From an uncultured Rhodospirillales bacterium (lineage in GTDB: Bacteria; Pseudomonadota; Alphaproteobacteria; ATCC43930; CGMCC-115725), in the NCBI GenBank assembly GCA_903822185.1, contig CAIJOA010000030.1, positions 62,001 through 126,000 on the forward strand: a DNA stretch of 64,000 nucleotides. The letters are read 5' to 3'. Below are positions 37,005 to 45,773 of this stretch, piece by piece. Within the stretch, counting starts at the first letter, position 1; the number at the start of each line of letters is the position of its first letter. Both the position numbers and the translations under genes were made by a program. The notes under the pieces are model-generated. The model was not told where the DNA came from and ran no database searches. It saw only the letters and a list, made by a program, of their open reading frames with translations.

Positions 37005-38147
37005 GTGCATTCCCTTCTCGATAACGCGCCGCCCCAGCAAAGCCTCGCCCTCAAGATTCTCAGCATCAACTGGGGGTTGCTCCTGCTGCTGAGCTGCATC
37101 GCCGGCATCGGGCTGGCCTTGCTCTATTCGGCCGCCAACGGTCACTGGCAGCCTTGGGCCAGCAAGCAGGCGATCCGCTTCGTCGTCAGCGTGGTGATCA
37201 TGATCGCCGTGGCGTTGGTCGATCTGCGTTTCTGGATGCGTTCGGCCTACGCGATCTATGCCGGGGCGCTACTGCTGCTGATCGCCGTCGAGATCCGCGG
37301 TGCGATCGGCATGGGCGCCCAGCGCTGGATCGATCTCGGCGTGATCCAGTTGCAGCCATCCGAAGTCATGAAAATCGCCGTGGTTCTGGTCCTGGCGCGC
37401 TATTTTTCGTCGATCACGCAGGAAGAGATCGGCCGCCCGACCCGGCTCATCGTGCCGCTTATCTTGGTCTTCTTCCCGGCGGCGCTTGTCCTTAAGCAGC
37501 CCGATTTGGGCACCGCCATGATGCTGGTGCTCGGGGCAGGGGCGATGTTCTTCATCGCCGGCGTGCGGTGGTGGAAATTCGCCATCGTCCTGGCGGGGGC
37601 GGGCGGTATCGTACCTGTCGCCTGGCGTTTCCTGCGCGATTACCAGAAGAACCGCATCTACACATTTCTCAACCCCGAGAACGACCCCCTTGGTGCCGGA
37701 TACCACAGCCTTCAGTCGAAGATCGCGATCGGATCGGGCGGCCTTTTCGGCAAAGGCTTCATGATGGGCAGCCAAGCGCATCTAAGCTTTTTGCCGGAAA
37801 AGCAGACAGATTTTGTTTTCACGATGCTGGCGGAAGAATTCGGTCTGATGGGCGGTCTCGCCCTTCTCGGGCTCTATTTGTTGGTTTTTATCTACGGATT
37901 CGCCATTGCCTTCCGCAGCCGCAGCCATTTCGGGCGTCTTTTAGCCTTAGGCATCACCGTGACGGTCTTTTTGTACGTTTTTATCAACACGGCGATGGTT
38001 ATGGGCCTCATTCCGGTCGTCGGGGTGCCTTTGCCGCTGATTTCCTATGGCGGCAGCGCGATGTTGATGGTGATGTTCGGCTTCGGCCTTTTAATGAGTG
38101 TTTATGTGCATCGCGATATGCGGCTTGGACGGGGCGGCGAGGAATGA
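37005..38147 (+). CDS. rodA: rod shape-determining protein RodA (SEDS glycosyltransferase)
   Basis: RodA (380 aa, GTG start) is a ten-helix SEDS-family peptidoglycan polymerase. Marks are GAQRWIDLGVIQLQPSEVMK, the KQPDLGTAMMLVLG segment, and FLPEKQTDFVFTMLAEEFG with the catalytic-region Asp. The signature near the end is GVPLPLISYGGSAMLMVM. It works with PBP2 in the inner membrane. The probable tRNA-Lys promoter starts eight bases after its stop. Confidence 0.96.
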   Translation: MHSLLDNAPPQQSLALKILSINWGLLLLLSCIAGIGLALLYSAANGHWQPWASKQAIRFVVSVVIMIAVALVDLRFWMRSAYAIYAGALLLLIAVEIRGAIGMGAQRWIDLGVIQLQPSEVMKIAVVLVLARYFSSITQEEIGRPTRLIVPLILVFFPAALVLKQPDLGTAMMLVLGAGAMFFIAGVRWWKFAIVLAGAGGIVPVAWRFLRDYQKNRIYTFLNPENDPLGAGYHSLQSKIAIGSGGLFGKGFMMGSQAHLSFLPEKQTDFVFTMLAEEFGLMGGLALLGLYLLVFIYGFAIAFRSRSHFGRLLALGITVTVFLYVFINTAMVMGLIPVVGVPLPLISYGGSAMLMVMFGFGLLMSVYVHRDMRLGRGGEE

Positions 38148-38154
38148 GCCGCAC

Positions 38155-38183
38155 TCGACAAAACGGTCCCGGCTTGTTATAAG
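38155..38183 (+). promoter_or_regulatory. probable promoter of tRNA-Lys
   Basis: TCGACA (38155-38160) and TATAAG (38178-38183) are spaced by 17 bases. Transcription would begin near 38190, some 35 bases before the tRNA. The site lies directly after rodA. Confidence 0.6.
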
Positions 38184-38225
38184 CCGCGGCCCTCTGTTGG
38201 GGGCCTGCGTTTGCACGCAGAAGGC

Positions 38226-38301
<76 letters not shown>

Positions 38302-38326
38302 GTCTTTTTGTGACGAGAGCGACAAG

Positions 38327-38428
38327 ATGAGAAAGTCCACCACCCGCAGCCAGCTCGTTCGCTCGAACAAGCGCAAAGCCAAGCATAAAGCCTGGCGTCG
38401 TCGCCAACGGGCGCGTGCGACTTCTTGA
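38327..38428 (+). CDS. very small, highly basic protein (33 aa)
   Basis: A short frame begins MRKSTTRSQLVRSNKRKAKH and ends with a TGA at 38426-38428. About half its residues are Lys or Arg, and there are no acidic residues. GAGAGCGACAAG before the ATG is a fair ribosome site. It lies 25 bases after tRNA-Lys, possibly on the same transcript. The composition recalls small ribosomal proteins or RNA-binding peptides; I recognise no family. It could be missed by length cut-offs. Confidence 0.5.
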   Translation: MRKSTTRSQLVRSNKRKAKHKAWRRRQRARATS

Positions 38429-38471
38429 TCGATCGGATCGATCATGCTGATCGGCTCTGAGCGCGATCAGC

Positions 38472-38696
38472 ATGGCTCATAAACAACCCGTCGTCGGACA
38501 ACGTTACCGCAACGTGCGATCGACGCTGCGCAATGCCGAGTGGATTCTGTCGCAGATCTTTACCGGCACGGACGGCGTCGAATATGGCGCGCTCATCTCC
38601 GCGTCGGACAGGACCGCGCAAAAGACTCTGTCTTTGGCGACCATCGGCGATCCCAGTCAGTTTGCGCTGGTCGATACGCCGGCGACTCCGGCCTAA
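38472..38696 (+). CDS. small hypothetical protein
   Basis: This 74-residue protein (MAHKQPVVGQRYRNVRSTLR to the end ALVDTPATPA) is cytoplasmic by sequence. GQRYRNVRS...WILSQIFTGTDGVEYGALIS and a final hydrophilic part suggest a small beta barrel like those of DUF-type proteins with GxxYR. No function is known. It lies 43 bases after the 33-residue basic frame. Confidence 0.65.
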   Translation: MAHKQPVVGQRYRNVRSTLRNAEWILSQIFTGTDGVEYGALISASDRTAQKTLSLATIGDPSQFALVDTPATPA

Positions 38697-38705
38697 TCCA
38701 CGAAG

Positions 38706-39128
38706 TTAGATATTTTGGCGCTCGGAGGTATCCGGCGCGCCCGGGTCCTGGTCATCCGACAGACTCTCGATCTGCTCGAGCTTGCTCAGCGACGCATCGA
38801 CCAGCGAACAATCCGCCTTGCCGGTTTTGACGTCTTGCCTGCCGAGCTGCGCACCCTGTTCCATCATGGCTTTGGCCATGGCCGCATCCGCCTCATCGTC
38901 CGCATTGGCGGCAGTCAATTCGAGCGCCCGATCGGCGGCATCTGAAACCCTGTCCTCATCGATATCGTCACAGGCAGAGGCAGCGCCCAAGATACGCCCT
39001 GCGACAGCCGGAAAGACGTTAACGTCGATTACGTCCTGGTCTGGCTGCTGGACAGTCAAGGCCGGATCAGGCCCTGGCGACATGACAAGAACAACGCCCA
39101 CGAAAACGAGCTGTAACAATCCAGCCAT
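38706..39128 (-). CDS. small exported hypothetical protein
   Basis: This 140-residue protein starts at the ATG at 39128, which has AGGAG five bases upstream, and not at the longer open frame. The N-terminus MAGLLQLVFVGVVLVMSPGP is a signal peptide or anchor. The mature part holds two or three cysteines (SACDDIDEDRV, KADCSLVDASL) and an acidic Ala-rich helical stretch (ANADDEADAAMAKAMMEQG). I know no function. Two other small exported proteins lie just upstream on the same strand. Confidence 0.65.
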   Translation of the reverse strand: MAGLLQLVFVGVVLVMSPGPDPALTVQQPDQDVIDVNVFPAVAGRILGAASACDDIDEDRVSDAADRALELTAANADDEADAAMAKAMMEQGAQLGRQDVKTGKADCSLVDASLSKLEQIESLSDDQDPGAPDTSERQNI

Positions 39129-39205
39129 GAAGGCTCCTGCCCTAGAGGGTCGTGTCTCAAACGCAAGCGGGAGCGCGGAGTTCCTGCCCAGAACGAGGGA
39201 CAGTT

Positions 39206-39514
39206 CTATTTCGGGGCAGGAGCCGTTTCGGCCGGCGACGTCGTGGGGGCTGCGTTGCTGTTTGACGCGCATTCGGTATCGGCTACCCGATCGCCCTGCG
39301 ACGTACCGCTGGGCGGAAGCGCCGATGTCGTATTCGTCGCAATTTGTGTTCCGTCGGGAGCACCGCCGCCGCAAGGCGGCAGGCGCAGGTCTGGCGCATT
39401 CATAGGCGGATTAGGGTCGTGAGGTCCGCTGGGGCCGGAATCAGTTGGACTTTGTGCGATGGCCCCGGTTGTAAGGCCGAGCGTGAAAATTCCAACAAGC
39501 AGTGCGTGTTTCAT
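39206..39514 (-). CDS. small secreted Pro/Ser/Thr-rich protein
   Basis: The 102-residue product starts at the ATG at 39514 with GGAGGG upstream. MKHALLVGIFTLGLTTGAIAQ is a clear signal peptide with an AxA-type end. The rest is low-complexity (GPSGPHDPNPPMNAPDLRLP, and a Thr/Ala/Pro tail) and probably disordered, with two cysteines. I recognise no domain. It belongs to a run of three small exported proteins. Confidence 0.6.
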   Translation of the reverse strand: MKHALLVGIFTLGLTTGAIAQSPTDSGPSGPHDPNPPMNAPDLRLPPCGGGAPDGTQIATNTTSALPPSGTSQGDRVADTECASNSNAAPTTSPAETAPAPK

Positions 39515-39618
39515 GGTGCCCTCCATGTCCGATGGGGCGGACAGGCAAAAGTGTTCTCTATGGGAACACGCGGGCAGAAGGGCAGTTGCCGTCTTTTCGC
39601 GGGAACGCGAAACGGTCG

Positions 39619-39939
39619 TTAGGGAAAACGCGCGAAACTGACTCTTTCGCCCCGGACGATGATGGCGCCGTGCTGACGCTCATCGGCGGTGAGGACCATC
39701 GGGCTTCTTAGAGGGCGCTCGGCGAGAACTGCCGCGGCGGGCGTTACTCGCCCTACGGTAATGATATGCGGTTGAACTTTTCTCGGTATCATGACGGCGC
39801 CTTGCGGCGCGATCAGGTTGCACCACACGATCGTTTGCCGTGGTGCGGCATTCGCTTCGGCAGGGGACAAGATCGCACCAACGCCGACAGCGGCGAAGAT
39901 CAACGCGTAAATCGAAGCGTTACCGATCGATCTCTTCAT
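39619..39939 (-). CDS. small exported hypothetical protein
   Basis: This protein of about 106 residues starts at the ATG at 39939, with GGGGA at good distance. The N-terminus MKRSIGNASIYALIFAAVGV is a signal peptide ending near AEANAAPRQ. The mature part is beta-strand-like (TIVWCNLIAPQGAVMIPRKV, HGAIIVRGERVSF) with a single cysteine. No family is recognised. It lies between the other small exported genes and the monooxygenase, all on the minus strand. Confidence 0.6.
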   Translation of the reverse strand: MKRSIGNASIYALIFAAVGVGAILSPAEANAAPRQTIVWCNLIAPQGAVMIPRKVQPHIITVGRVTPAAAVLAERPLRSPMVLTADERQHGAIIVRGERVSFARFP

Positions 39940-40027
39940 CTTCATTCCCCGCAAGCCCGGCACGCCGCAACGATGGCTATTATGTCGTTAACTATGCGAG
40001 CAGGCCAACAAGATTCAGAGGAATCAC

Positions 40028-41653
40028 TTAAGCGCCACGGACCCGATCCAGCAGTGCGCCGGCGTCAGCAGGTATGGTATCTCCACGCCACGCGACATGG
40101 CCATCCGGGCGGACGATTACGAAGTTTCGTTCATAGATCGCGCGTACCTCCGGCTCATCGAGCGCGATGTAACGCAACGGCATCTGCCGCGCATCGGCGG
40201 CTTTTTCCAGTCGCTCTGCGTGGGACTCGTCGCCAAGGCACAGCAAGACAAAGTCTTTGCCGAAAAGATCCAGCGTCGATCGCGGTTCTTCTCCAGCTTT
40301 TGCCTTCAGCCAAACATGCGGGGCGCGCATGCCGGGGCGTGCAGAGGGATGATAGACCTCGGCGTCGTCCGGCAAGGCGGGTGTGCCGTCATCGATGCAG
40401 ATAGGCGAATCATCATAGCGATAACCGATCTGCAATCCGATCGTTCGAAACTCGCGTCCGACATTGCCGACCAGAATGTCGCCGATACGGCGGCGTAGCG
40501 CTTCGCCCTCGGCGCTGGCCTCTTCGAGTTTATCGAGACCCTCGCCCCAGCCCGATTGGGCGGAATGAAAACGGGTCGCGCTATCGACGGCCCGCTTGCC
40601 GACGGGGCGGCGTTCGATGTCGTAACTCTCCAGCAGTTTTTTGCCGCCCCAGCCTTGCAGCGTCGCGGCAAGCTTCCAGCCGAGATCGATTGCATCGCCA
40701 AGCCCCGTATTCATGCCCAACGCGCCTGTCGGTGATACTTGGTGCACGGCGTCGCCGGCAAGGAACACGCGGTCGCGTCCATAACTGGCGGCAACGACGC
40801 TTTGGCGGCGCCAAATATTCATATCGACCCATTCGACATCGATGTCGCGACCGATGCCGCGGCGCAGATAGGCATTCTTGTCGATGTTCTCGGCCTTGGT
40901 ATCGATATCGGTTTCGTTGACCATCAAACGCCATAGGCCTTGGTGCGGATCGATCACGCGGATGTTTGCCCAGACACCGCCTTTATCGACCGGCACGAAG
41001 AATGTGCCGCGTTCCTTGCCGCAAGATTCAAGAAGGTTCCGCGCGCGAAAAAACATATTCACTGCCTGGCCCAGCACGCCATGGCCTTCCCACGCGATGC
41101 CGAGCCCACGCCGCACGACACTGCCGGCGCCGTCGCAACCAATCAGATATTGCGCTTCGATCGCTTCGGGAATGCCGGTGAGCCGGTCTTCGACCGTCGC
41201 GATAATGCCGTTGGGCGTTTCTTCGAAAGAGTCGAGGCGCGTGTTGTACCGCAATGACACCGACGGAAACGTGCGCGCGAAACGCTGCAGGATCGGATCG
41301 AACCAGGTTTGCGAACAGGTCTGCGTCGTTTCAGGGCTGTGCTCGGACGCGCGAACTTGGCGTGGCGGACGGACGACACGGCCGAGTTCATAGCCGTTCA
41401 TCGTCGTGACGAAGACGACGTCCTTCGGCCAGTCCGGTGGGAAGGGCGTATCGAGAACCTGCTCGGCGATGCCCCACCGGCGGCAGAACTCCATCGACCG
41501 CGTGTTGACCTCGTTCATCTTCGGCGTCTTCACCACGCCGTCGCCTTGCTCGATCAATTCGCAGGCGATGCCGTGCCAGCCAAGCTCGGACGCCAAGGCG
41601 AGACCGATCGGCCCGCCGCCGACGATAATAACGGGAATTTTCCGTGTGCTCAT
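40028..41653 (-). CDS. FAD-dependent aromatic-ring monooxygenase (PheA/TfdB family)
   Basis: This 541-residue flavoprotein belongs to the FAD_binding_3 phenol/3-hydroxyphenylpropionate hydroxylase family. The FAD motif is VIIVGGGPIGLALASELGWHG. The DG motif is LIGCDGAGSVVRRGLG, and the second FAD motif is DRVFLAGDAVHQVSPTGALG followed by GDAIDLGWKLAA. A thioredoxin-like C-terminal domain ends the protein. It hydroxylates an aromatic compound with NAD(P)H and O2; the substrate is unknown. The ATG at 41653 has GAGG upstream. DoxX is divergent. Confidence 0.88.
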   Translation of the reverse strand: MSTRKIPVIIVGGGPIGLALASELGWHGIACELIEQGDGVVKTPKMNEVNTRSMEFCRRWGIAEQVLDTPFPPDWPKDVVFVTTMNGYELGRVVRPPRQVRASEHSPETTQTCSQTWFDPILQRFARTFPSVSLRYNTRLDSFEETPNGIIATVEDRLTGIPEAIEAQYLIGCDGAGSVVRRGLGIAWEGHGVLGQAVNMFFRARNLLESCGKERGTFFVPVDKGGVWANIRVIDPHQGLWRLMVNETDIDTKAENIDKNAYLRRGIGRDIDVEWVDMNIWRRQSVVAASYGRDRVFLAGDAVHQVSPTGALGMNTGLGDAIDLGWKLAATLQGWGGKKLLESYDIERRPVGKRAVDSATRFHSAQSGWGEGLDKLEEASAEGEALRRRIGDILVGNVGREFRTIGLQIGYRYDDSPICIDDGTPALPDDAEVYHPSARPGMRAPHVWLKAKAGEEPRSTLDLFGKDFVLLCLGDESHAERLEKAADARQMPLRYIALDEPEVRAIYERNFVIVRPDGHVAWRGDTIPADAGALLDRVRGA

Positions 41654-41778
41654 GGCCGCCTCGAATTTAGAAACATAGGGCAAGCCTATCGTTCCCGGCG
41701 CAGCGACGCCACCGATGGCCTTATGCCTCCGGCCTGCTAGGCTGATGTCAAAGCCGTATAAAATTAAGGGAGGAAACG

Positions 41779-42231
41779 ATGTACGACGTGGGGCGTGAAC
41801 CCAAACTTTTTGCACCGGTATTCGCGCGACTCTATAGGCAGGCGGTCCCGTTTTCGTGGCTGGTCATTCGCCTTGCCGCCGGGGTTATTCTGTTCGTTCA
41901 TGGCTGGCAGAAGATCGGTCATATCGACGGTGTGACGGCCAACATGATCAAGAACGGCATCTGGCCGCCGATGCCGGTCGCCTATCTGATCACCACCGTC
42001 GAATCCTTAGGGGCGCTTTGCGTCGCGCTTGGATTGTTCACGCGGTTCTGGGCGGCGGCATGCGCCATCGATCTCGCCGTGATCACGTTTCATATCCTGT
42101 GGCCCAAGGGCTTTACCTGGTCGCAGGGCGGCTACGAATTCATGCTGATGTGGGGGCTGATCATGTTCGCGATTGCGCTCCGCGGCGGCGGTCCCTATTC
42201 GCTGGACCGTTGGCTCGGTCGCGAGCTTTAG
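41779..42231 (+). CDS. DoxX family membrane protein
   Basis: This 150-residue DoxX member has four membrane helices (WLVIRLAAGVILFVHGWQKI, YLITTVESLGALCVALGLFT, AACAIDLAVITFHIL, LMWGLIMFAIAL). Family marks are the HGWQK end of helix 1 and the helix 2 Glu. GGGAGG seven bases before the ATG fixes the start. DoxX proteins are linked to quinol oxidation or redox balance in some organisms, without a common mechanism. It is divergent from the monooxygenase and could serve the same pathway. Confidence 0.85.
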   Translation: MYDVGREPKLFAPVFARLYRQAVPFSWLVIRLAAGVILFVHGWQKIGHIDGVTANMIKNGIWPPMPVAYLITTVESLGALCVALGLFTRFWAAACAIDLAVITFHILWPKGFTWSQGGYEFMLMWGLIMFAIALRGGGPYSLDRWLGREL

Positions 42232-42265
42232 GATCTGAGGGTTCGATGCCTATCTGTTACCTATC

Positions 42266-42529
42266 ATGAGCAAACTCGGTTATCTCATCGCCGCCGTGTT
42301 GGGATTGTCGGCCATGGGCGTTGCCTGGCAGGCCTGGCAGGCGATGCTCGACGTGCAAATGACCACGAACGGAATGATCGCCATGATTCTCGGTGGTCTC
42401 GGTGCGGTTGCACTCGGCGCGGGCCTTATGGCACTGCTTTTTTTCAGCAATCGCAAGGGCTTCGATGATCGCGCGGGTACGTCACCGGTGCGTAAGAGTC
42501 CTGACGATAGACCTAATGATAACGTGTAA
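42266..42529 (+). CDS. small two-helix membrane protein
   Basis: This 87-residue protein has two hydrophobic segments (LGYLIAAVLGLSAMGVAW and MIAMILGGLGAVALGAGLMA) and a charged cytoplasmic tail (RKGFDDRAGTSPVRKSP). No family is recognised. It follows doxX by 34 bases and may be co-transcribed. Confidence 0.6.
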   Translation: MSKLGYLIAAVLGLSAMGVAWQAWQAMLDVQMTTNGMIAMILGGLGAVALGAGLMALLFFSNRKGFDDRAGTSPVRKSPDDRPNDNV

Positions 42530-42630
42530 TTTAGCTAAGTTGGACCATACGAACTGTGGCAATTCTTCGGCGGTACCTGTATAAAAAAGGTAACGATTGA
42601 TCGCTTGATCATTAGAAAGGGGTGCCCGGT

Positions 42631-43101
42631 ATGACCGAGGTTGTTAATGACCAGGGAGACTCAGTACAGCCAGGCCGTCGCCGCCGGACGATCCGCGAGC
42701 ACGGTCCGGACCCGGTCGATGTGCATGTGGGCCGACGTTTGCGCCAGGCTCGTTTCCTCTCCGGTATGAGCCAAGAAGAACTGGGCGCCGGCATCGGCGT
42801 CTCCTTCCAGGCCGTCCAAAAATACGAACACGGTGAAAACCGCCTCAGCGCCAGCCGCCTTTATAAGGCAGCGCGTCTCCTCGATCGTCCCGTCTCGTTC
42901 TTCTTCGAAGAGCTGGGTGGCGAGGCGACCAATGCAGGGGCCAAGGGCTTCACCCGCGAAGAGATCGAACTGGTGCGCCACTTCCGCCAGATTCCGAACG
43001 AGGAAGTTCGCGAACATCTTTTGCAGATGACCAAGCGGATCGGCGGTCTCGATGGCGCCGATGCGGCACTCCCGGCTACGCCGGAATTGCAGCGCGGCTA
43101 A
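42631..43101 (+). CDS. XRE-family regulator, PraR-like
   Basis: This 156-residue protein has a helix-turn-helix at about residues 34-88 with VDVHVGRRLRQARFLSGMSQ, GVSFQAVQKYEHGENRLSAS and LYKAARLLDRPVSFFFEE. That pattern is typical of the PraR/PhrR-type regulators of alphaproteobacteria. In Rhizobium PraR controls biofilm and quorum-sensing genes. The tail is helical (REEIELVRHFRQIPNEEV). The ATG at 42631 is preferred to a GTG nine bases upstream for spacing from AAAGGGG. A TATAAA box lies near 42580. A strong terminator follows. Confidence 0.88.
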   Translation: MTEVVNDQGDSVQPGRRRRTIREHGPDPVDVHVGRRLRQARFLSGMSQEELGAGIGVSFQAVQKYEHGENRLSASRLYKAARLLDRPVSFFFEELGGEATNAGAKGFTREEIELVRHFRQIPNEEVREHLLQMTKRIGGLDGADAALPATPELQRG

Positions 43102-43126
43102 ACGCCGTATAATCCGAATCGACCTG

Positions 43127-43163
43127 AAGGCGCGGAGGCTGAACAGCTTCCGCGCCTTTTCAA
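43127..43163 (+). terminator. terminator after the PraR-like gene
   Basis: AAGGCGCGGAGGCTG and CAGCTTCCGCGCCTT form a stem of about 13 pairs (43127-43157), followed by TTTCAATTTG, 25 bases after the stop. Confidence 0.8.
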
Positions 43164-43236
43164 TTTGCAGTAGAGGGCAGGGCGCAGTTTGGGCTAAAAA
43201 CCGTCCAGACGCTGCGTCACGCAAAGGGCAAGCAAA

Positions 43237-44232
43237 TTGAAAAAAGTTCTGACGACGGCACTGGCTTGGCTGGCTGTAATCGCAGCAACGCCTTTCGCCC
43301 ATGCGCTTGATGAAGTCACCTTCGGTACGGACTGGCAGGCCGAAGCCGAACATGGCGGCTATTACCAAGCCATCGCGACCGGAATTTACGAACGTTACGG
43401 CATTAAAGTAACGCTTCGCCAAGGCGGTCCACAGGTCAATCACACGCAACTGCTCGCCGCCGGCCGGCTCGATTTCGACGAAGCACCGGCGTCTTTCGCA
43501 GGCCTCAATTTCGCGCGGCAGAAAATCCCGATGGTCGCCGTCGCTGCCTTTTTCCAGAAAGACCCCTCGGTTCTGATCGCGCATTCGGGCGTCGGCAATG
43601 ACAGCCTCGCCGCGCTCAAGGGCAAGCCGATCATGATCGGCGCCGATACACGCGTCGGCTGGTGGCTCTTTCTGAAATCGAAATTCGGCTACGACGACGG
43701 TCAAATTCGTCCGTATAACTTCAATCCCGCGCCGTTCCTCGCCGACAAGAACGCGGTACAGCAGGGCTATCTCACCAGCGAGCCGTTGGTGATCGAGAAA
43801 CAAGGTGTGAAGCCGGTTGTCTTCCTGCTCGCCGACTACGGTTACACGAGCTATGGCTCGATCATCGAAACCTCGCAAAAGATGATCAATGAGCAGCCCG
43901 ATCTCGTGCAGCGTTTCGTCAATGCCAGCACCGAAGGTTGGTATTCCTATCTCTATGGCGATCCCGCGGCGGGAAATGCGCTGATTAAAAAGGACAACCC
44001 GGAACAGACCGACGATCTGCTCGGTTACGCGCATGACAAGATGAAAGCCAACGGCATCATCGACAGCGGCGATTCCGAGAAGACCGGGATCGGCGCGATG
44101 ACCGACGCGCGTTGGAAAGATTTCTTCGACGTGATGGCGGCGCAGGGCCTCTATCCGAAAGATATGGATTGGCAGAAGGCCTATACGTTGCGCTTCGTCA
44201 ATCAACGCGTTGGGATGGCGCTCAAGAAGTAA
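43237..44232 (+). CDS. ABC transporter substrate-binding protein, NMT1/THI5-like
   Basis: This 331-residue protein has a signal peptide (MKKVLTTALAWLAVIAATPF ending AHA) and an NMT1/THI5-type periplasmic binding fold: VTFGTDWQAEAEHGGYYQAI, then ARQKIPMVAVAAFFQKD and DLVQRFVNASTEGW. Such proteins bind pyrimidine precursors, riboflavin-like, nitrate- or sulfonate-like ligands. The TTG start at 43237 has AAAGGG upstream. The next two genes encode the ATPase and permease, so the importer is complete. No thiamine riboswitch is seen upstream, which argues against a thiamine role. Confidence 0.9.
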   Translation: MKKVLTTALAWLAVIAATPFAHALDEVTFGTDWQAEAEHGGYYQAIATGIYERYGIKVTLRQGGPQVNHTQLLAAGRLDFDEAPASFAGLNFARQKIPMVAVAAFFQKDPSVLIAHSGVGNDSLAALKGKPIMIGADTRVGWWLFLKSKFGYDDGQIRPYNFNPAPFLADKNAVQQGYLTSEPLVIEKQGVKPVVFLLADYGYTSYGSIIETSQKMINEQPDLVQRFVNASTEGWYSYLYGDPAAGNALIKKDNPEQTDDLLGYAHDKMKANGIIDSGDSEKTGIGAMTDARWKDFFDVMAAQGLYPKDMDWQKAYTLRFVNQRVGMALKK

Positions 44233-44987
44233 TGGCCGCCGGCTCTTCCCCGCTGGTTGCGACGTCGAAGATCGGAAAGTCGTTCCGCAACGGGACGGTC
44301 GCGTTGGCCAATGTCGATCTCGCGATAGCGGAAGGGGCTTTTCTCTCGATTCTCGGGCCTTCCGGTTGCGGCAAGAGCACCCTGCTGCGATTGATCGCCG
44401 GTTTAACGCCGCCTTCGACGGGAACAATCGAGTGGCAAGGCGGTACCCCGGCGCGCATCAGCTTCGTCTTTCAGGAGCCGACCCTGATGCCCTGGGCGAC
44501 GGTGTGGGACAATGTCTATCTCCCGCTGCGTCTGTTGGGGATGAGCACGGCAGAGGCAGCTACGTGCATCGACGAGGCGTTGGCGGCGGTTGGTCTCGAC
44601 GGCTTTGCAAAAACCTATCCGCGCGAATTGTCCGGCGGCATGAAGATGCGCGTCTCGATCGCGCGTGCGCTTGTCACCGATCCGCAATTGTTGCTGCTCG
44701 ACGAGCCGTTTGCCGCGCTCGACGAGATCACACGGTTTCGGTTGAACGAGGATTTGTTGCGCCTATGGCAACGCCATCATTGGACGGTGGTTTTCGTCAC
44801 CCATAGCGTTTTCGAATCCGTATTCTTGTCGGATCGTATCGTTGTGATGTCGAAGCGTCCCGGCCGCATCACAGCCGACGTGCCGATTGATCTCACTTAT
44901 CCGCGTGAAGAAAGCCTACGCGTTGCCCCTGACTACGGGGCACTGTGCCAGCAACTATCTGCAAGCCTGGCCGAGGCGTCGCAATGA
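44232..44987 (+). CDS. ABC transporter ATP-binding protein
   Basis: This 251-residue ATPase (TauB/SsuB/ThiZ-like) has Walker A GPSGCGKSTLLRLIAG, Q-loop VFQEPTLMPWATV, signature LSGGMKMRVSIARAL, Walker B LLLLDEPFAALDE and the switch His in VFVTHSVFE. It drives the importer whose binding protein is encoded just upstream. Its ATG overlaps the stop of that gene (TAATG), and its own stop overlaps the permease start. Confidence 0.93.
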   Translation: MAAGSSPLVATSKIGKSFRNGTVALANVDLAIAEGAFLSILGPSGCGKSTLLRLIAGLTPPSTGTIEWQGGTPARISFVFQEPTLMPWATVWDNVYLPLRLLGMSTAEAATCIDEALAAVGLDGFAKTYPRELSGGMKMRVSIARALVTDPQLLLLDEPFAALDEITRFRLNEDLLRLWQRHHWTVVFVTHSVFESVFLSDRIVVMSKRPGRITADVPIDLTYPREESLRVAPDYGALCQQLSASLAEASQ

Positions 44988-45769
44988 ACGAGCGGGTCGC
45001 GAAGATCGTTGCGCCACTGACCGTCGGCCTCGTGATCTTGGCTGCTTGGGAGTTTTTGGTTCGCGCTGCCGAGATCCCCCCTTATATCCTGCCTGGTCCC
45101 GTCATCATTGCCCAAACTCTATGGACCGATGGACCGAGCTTGATGGGATCGCTCTGGGTCACGTTGCGCATCACGCTGGTCGCCTTGGCCGCCGCGGTCG
45201 TGCTCGGCGGTTTGATCGCCGTGCTGTTCGCGCAATCGCGCTTGCTGGAACTGAGCTTCTTTCCCTATGCGGTGATCCTGCAGGTGACGCCGATCGTCTC
45301 GATCGCGCCCCTCATCATCATCTGGGTCAACGACACGTTTCTGTCGCTCCTCATCTGCGCCTGGATCGTCGCGTTCTTCCCGGTGGTGGCGAATACGACG
45401 CTGGGCCTTAATAGCGCGGACCGGAATCTCGTCGCTTTATTCAAACTCTACGGCGCATCGCGATGGCAGATTTTGCGCTTTCTGCGCATGCCGTCGGCCT
45501 TGCCCTATTTTCTCGCCGGTGTCCGGATTAGTGGCGGTCTTGCTTTGATCGGTGCGGTCGTCGCCGAGTTTGTCGCGGGCACCGGGGGCAGCGCGACCGG
45601 ACTCGCATCGCGGATTTTGGAATCGGGTTACCGCCTCGAAATTCCACGTCTCTTCGCTGCGCTGCTCTTGCTGTCGCTCACTGGCATTCTGATCTTCGCG
45701 GCGCTTTCGTGGCTCTCCCACGCGTTGCTGGCACATTGGCACGAAAGCGCGCTGCCCGAAGAAGAGTAG
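44984..45769 (+). CDS. ABC transporter permease
   Basis: This 261-residue permease of the BPD_transp_1 (SsuC/TauC/ThiX) type has about six membrane helices. The EAA loop is seen in NLVALFKLYGASRWQILRFLRMPSALP. It forms the membrane channel of the NMT1/THI5-type importer. The ATG at 44984 gives the ATGA overlap with the ATPase gene. It is convergent with the MaoC gene with only four bases between their stops. Confidence 0.92.
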   Translation: MNERVAKIVAPLTVGLVILAAWEFLVRAAEIPPYILPGPVIIAQTLWTDGPSLMGSLWVTLRITLVALAAAVVLGGLIAVLFAQSRLLELSFFPYAVILQVTPIVSIAPLIIIWVNDTFLSLLICAWIVAFFPVVANTTLGLNSADRNLVALFKLYGASRWQILRFLRMPSALPYFLAGVRISGGLALIGAVVAEFVAGTGGSATGLASRILESGYRLEIPRLFAALLLLSLTGILIFAALSWLSHALLAHWHESALPEEE

Positions 45770-45773
45770 GCGC

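Noticed and set aside
43105-43236. Possible thiamine riboswitch before the NMT1/THI5-like gene
   Set aside because: The conserved TPP elements (CUGAGA and the second pyrophosphate-binding segment) are absent; only the upstream gene's terminator is found.
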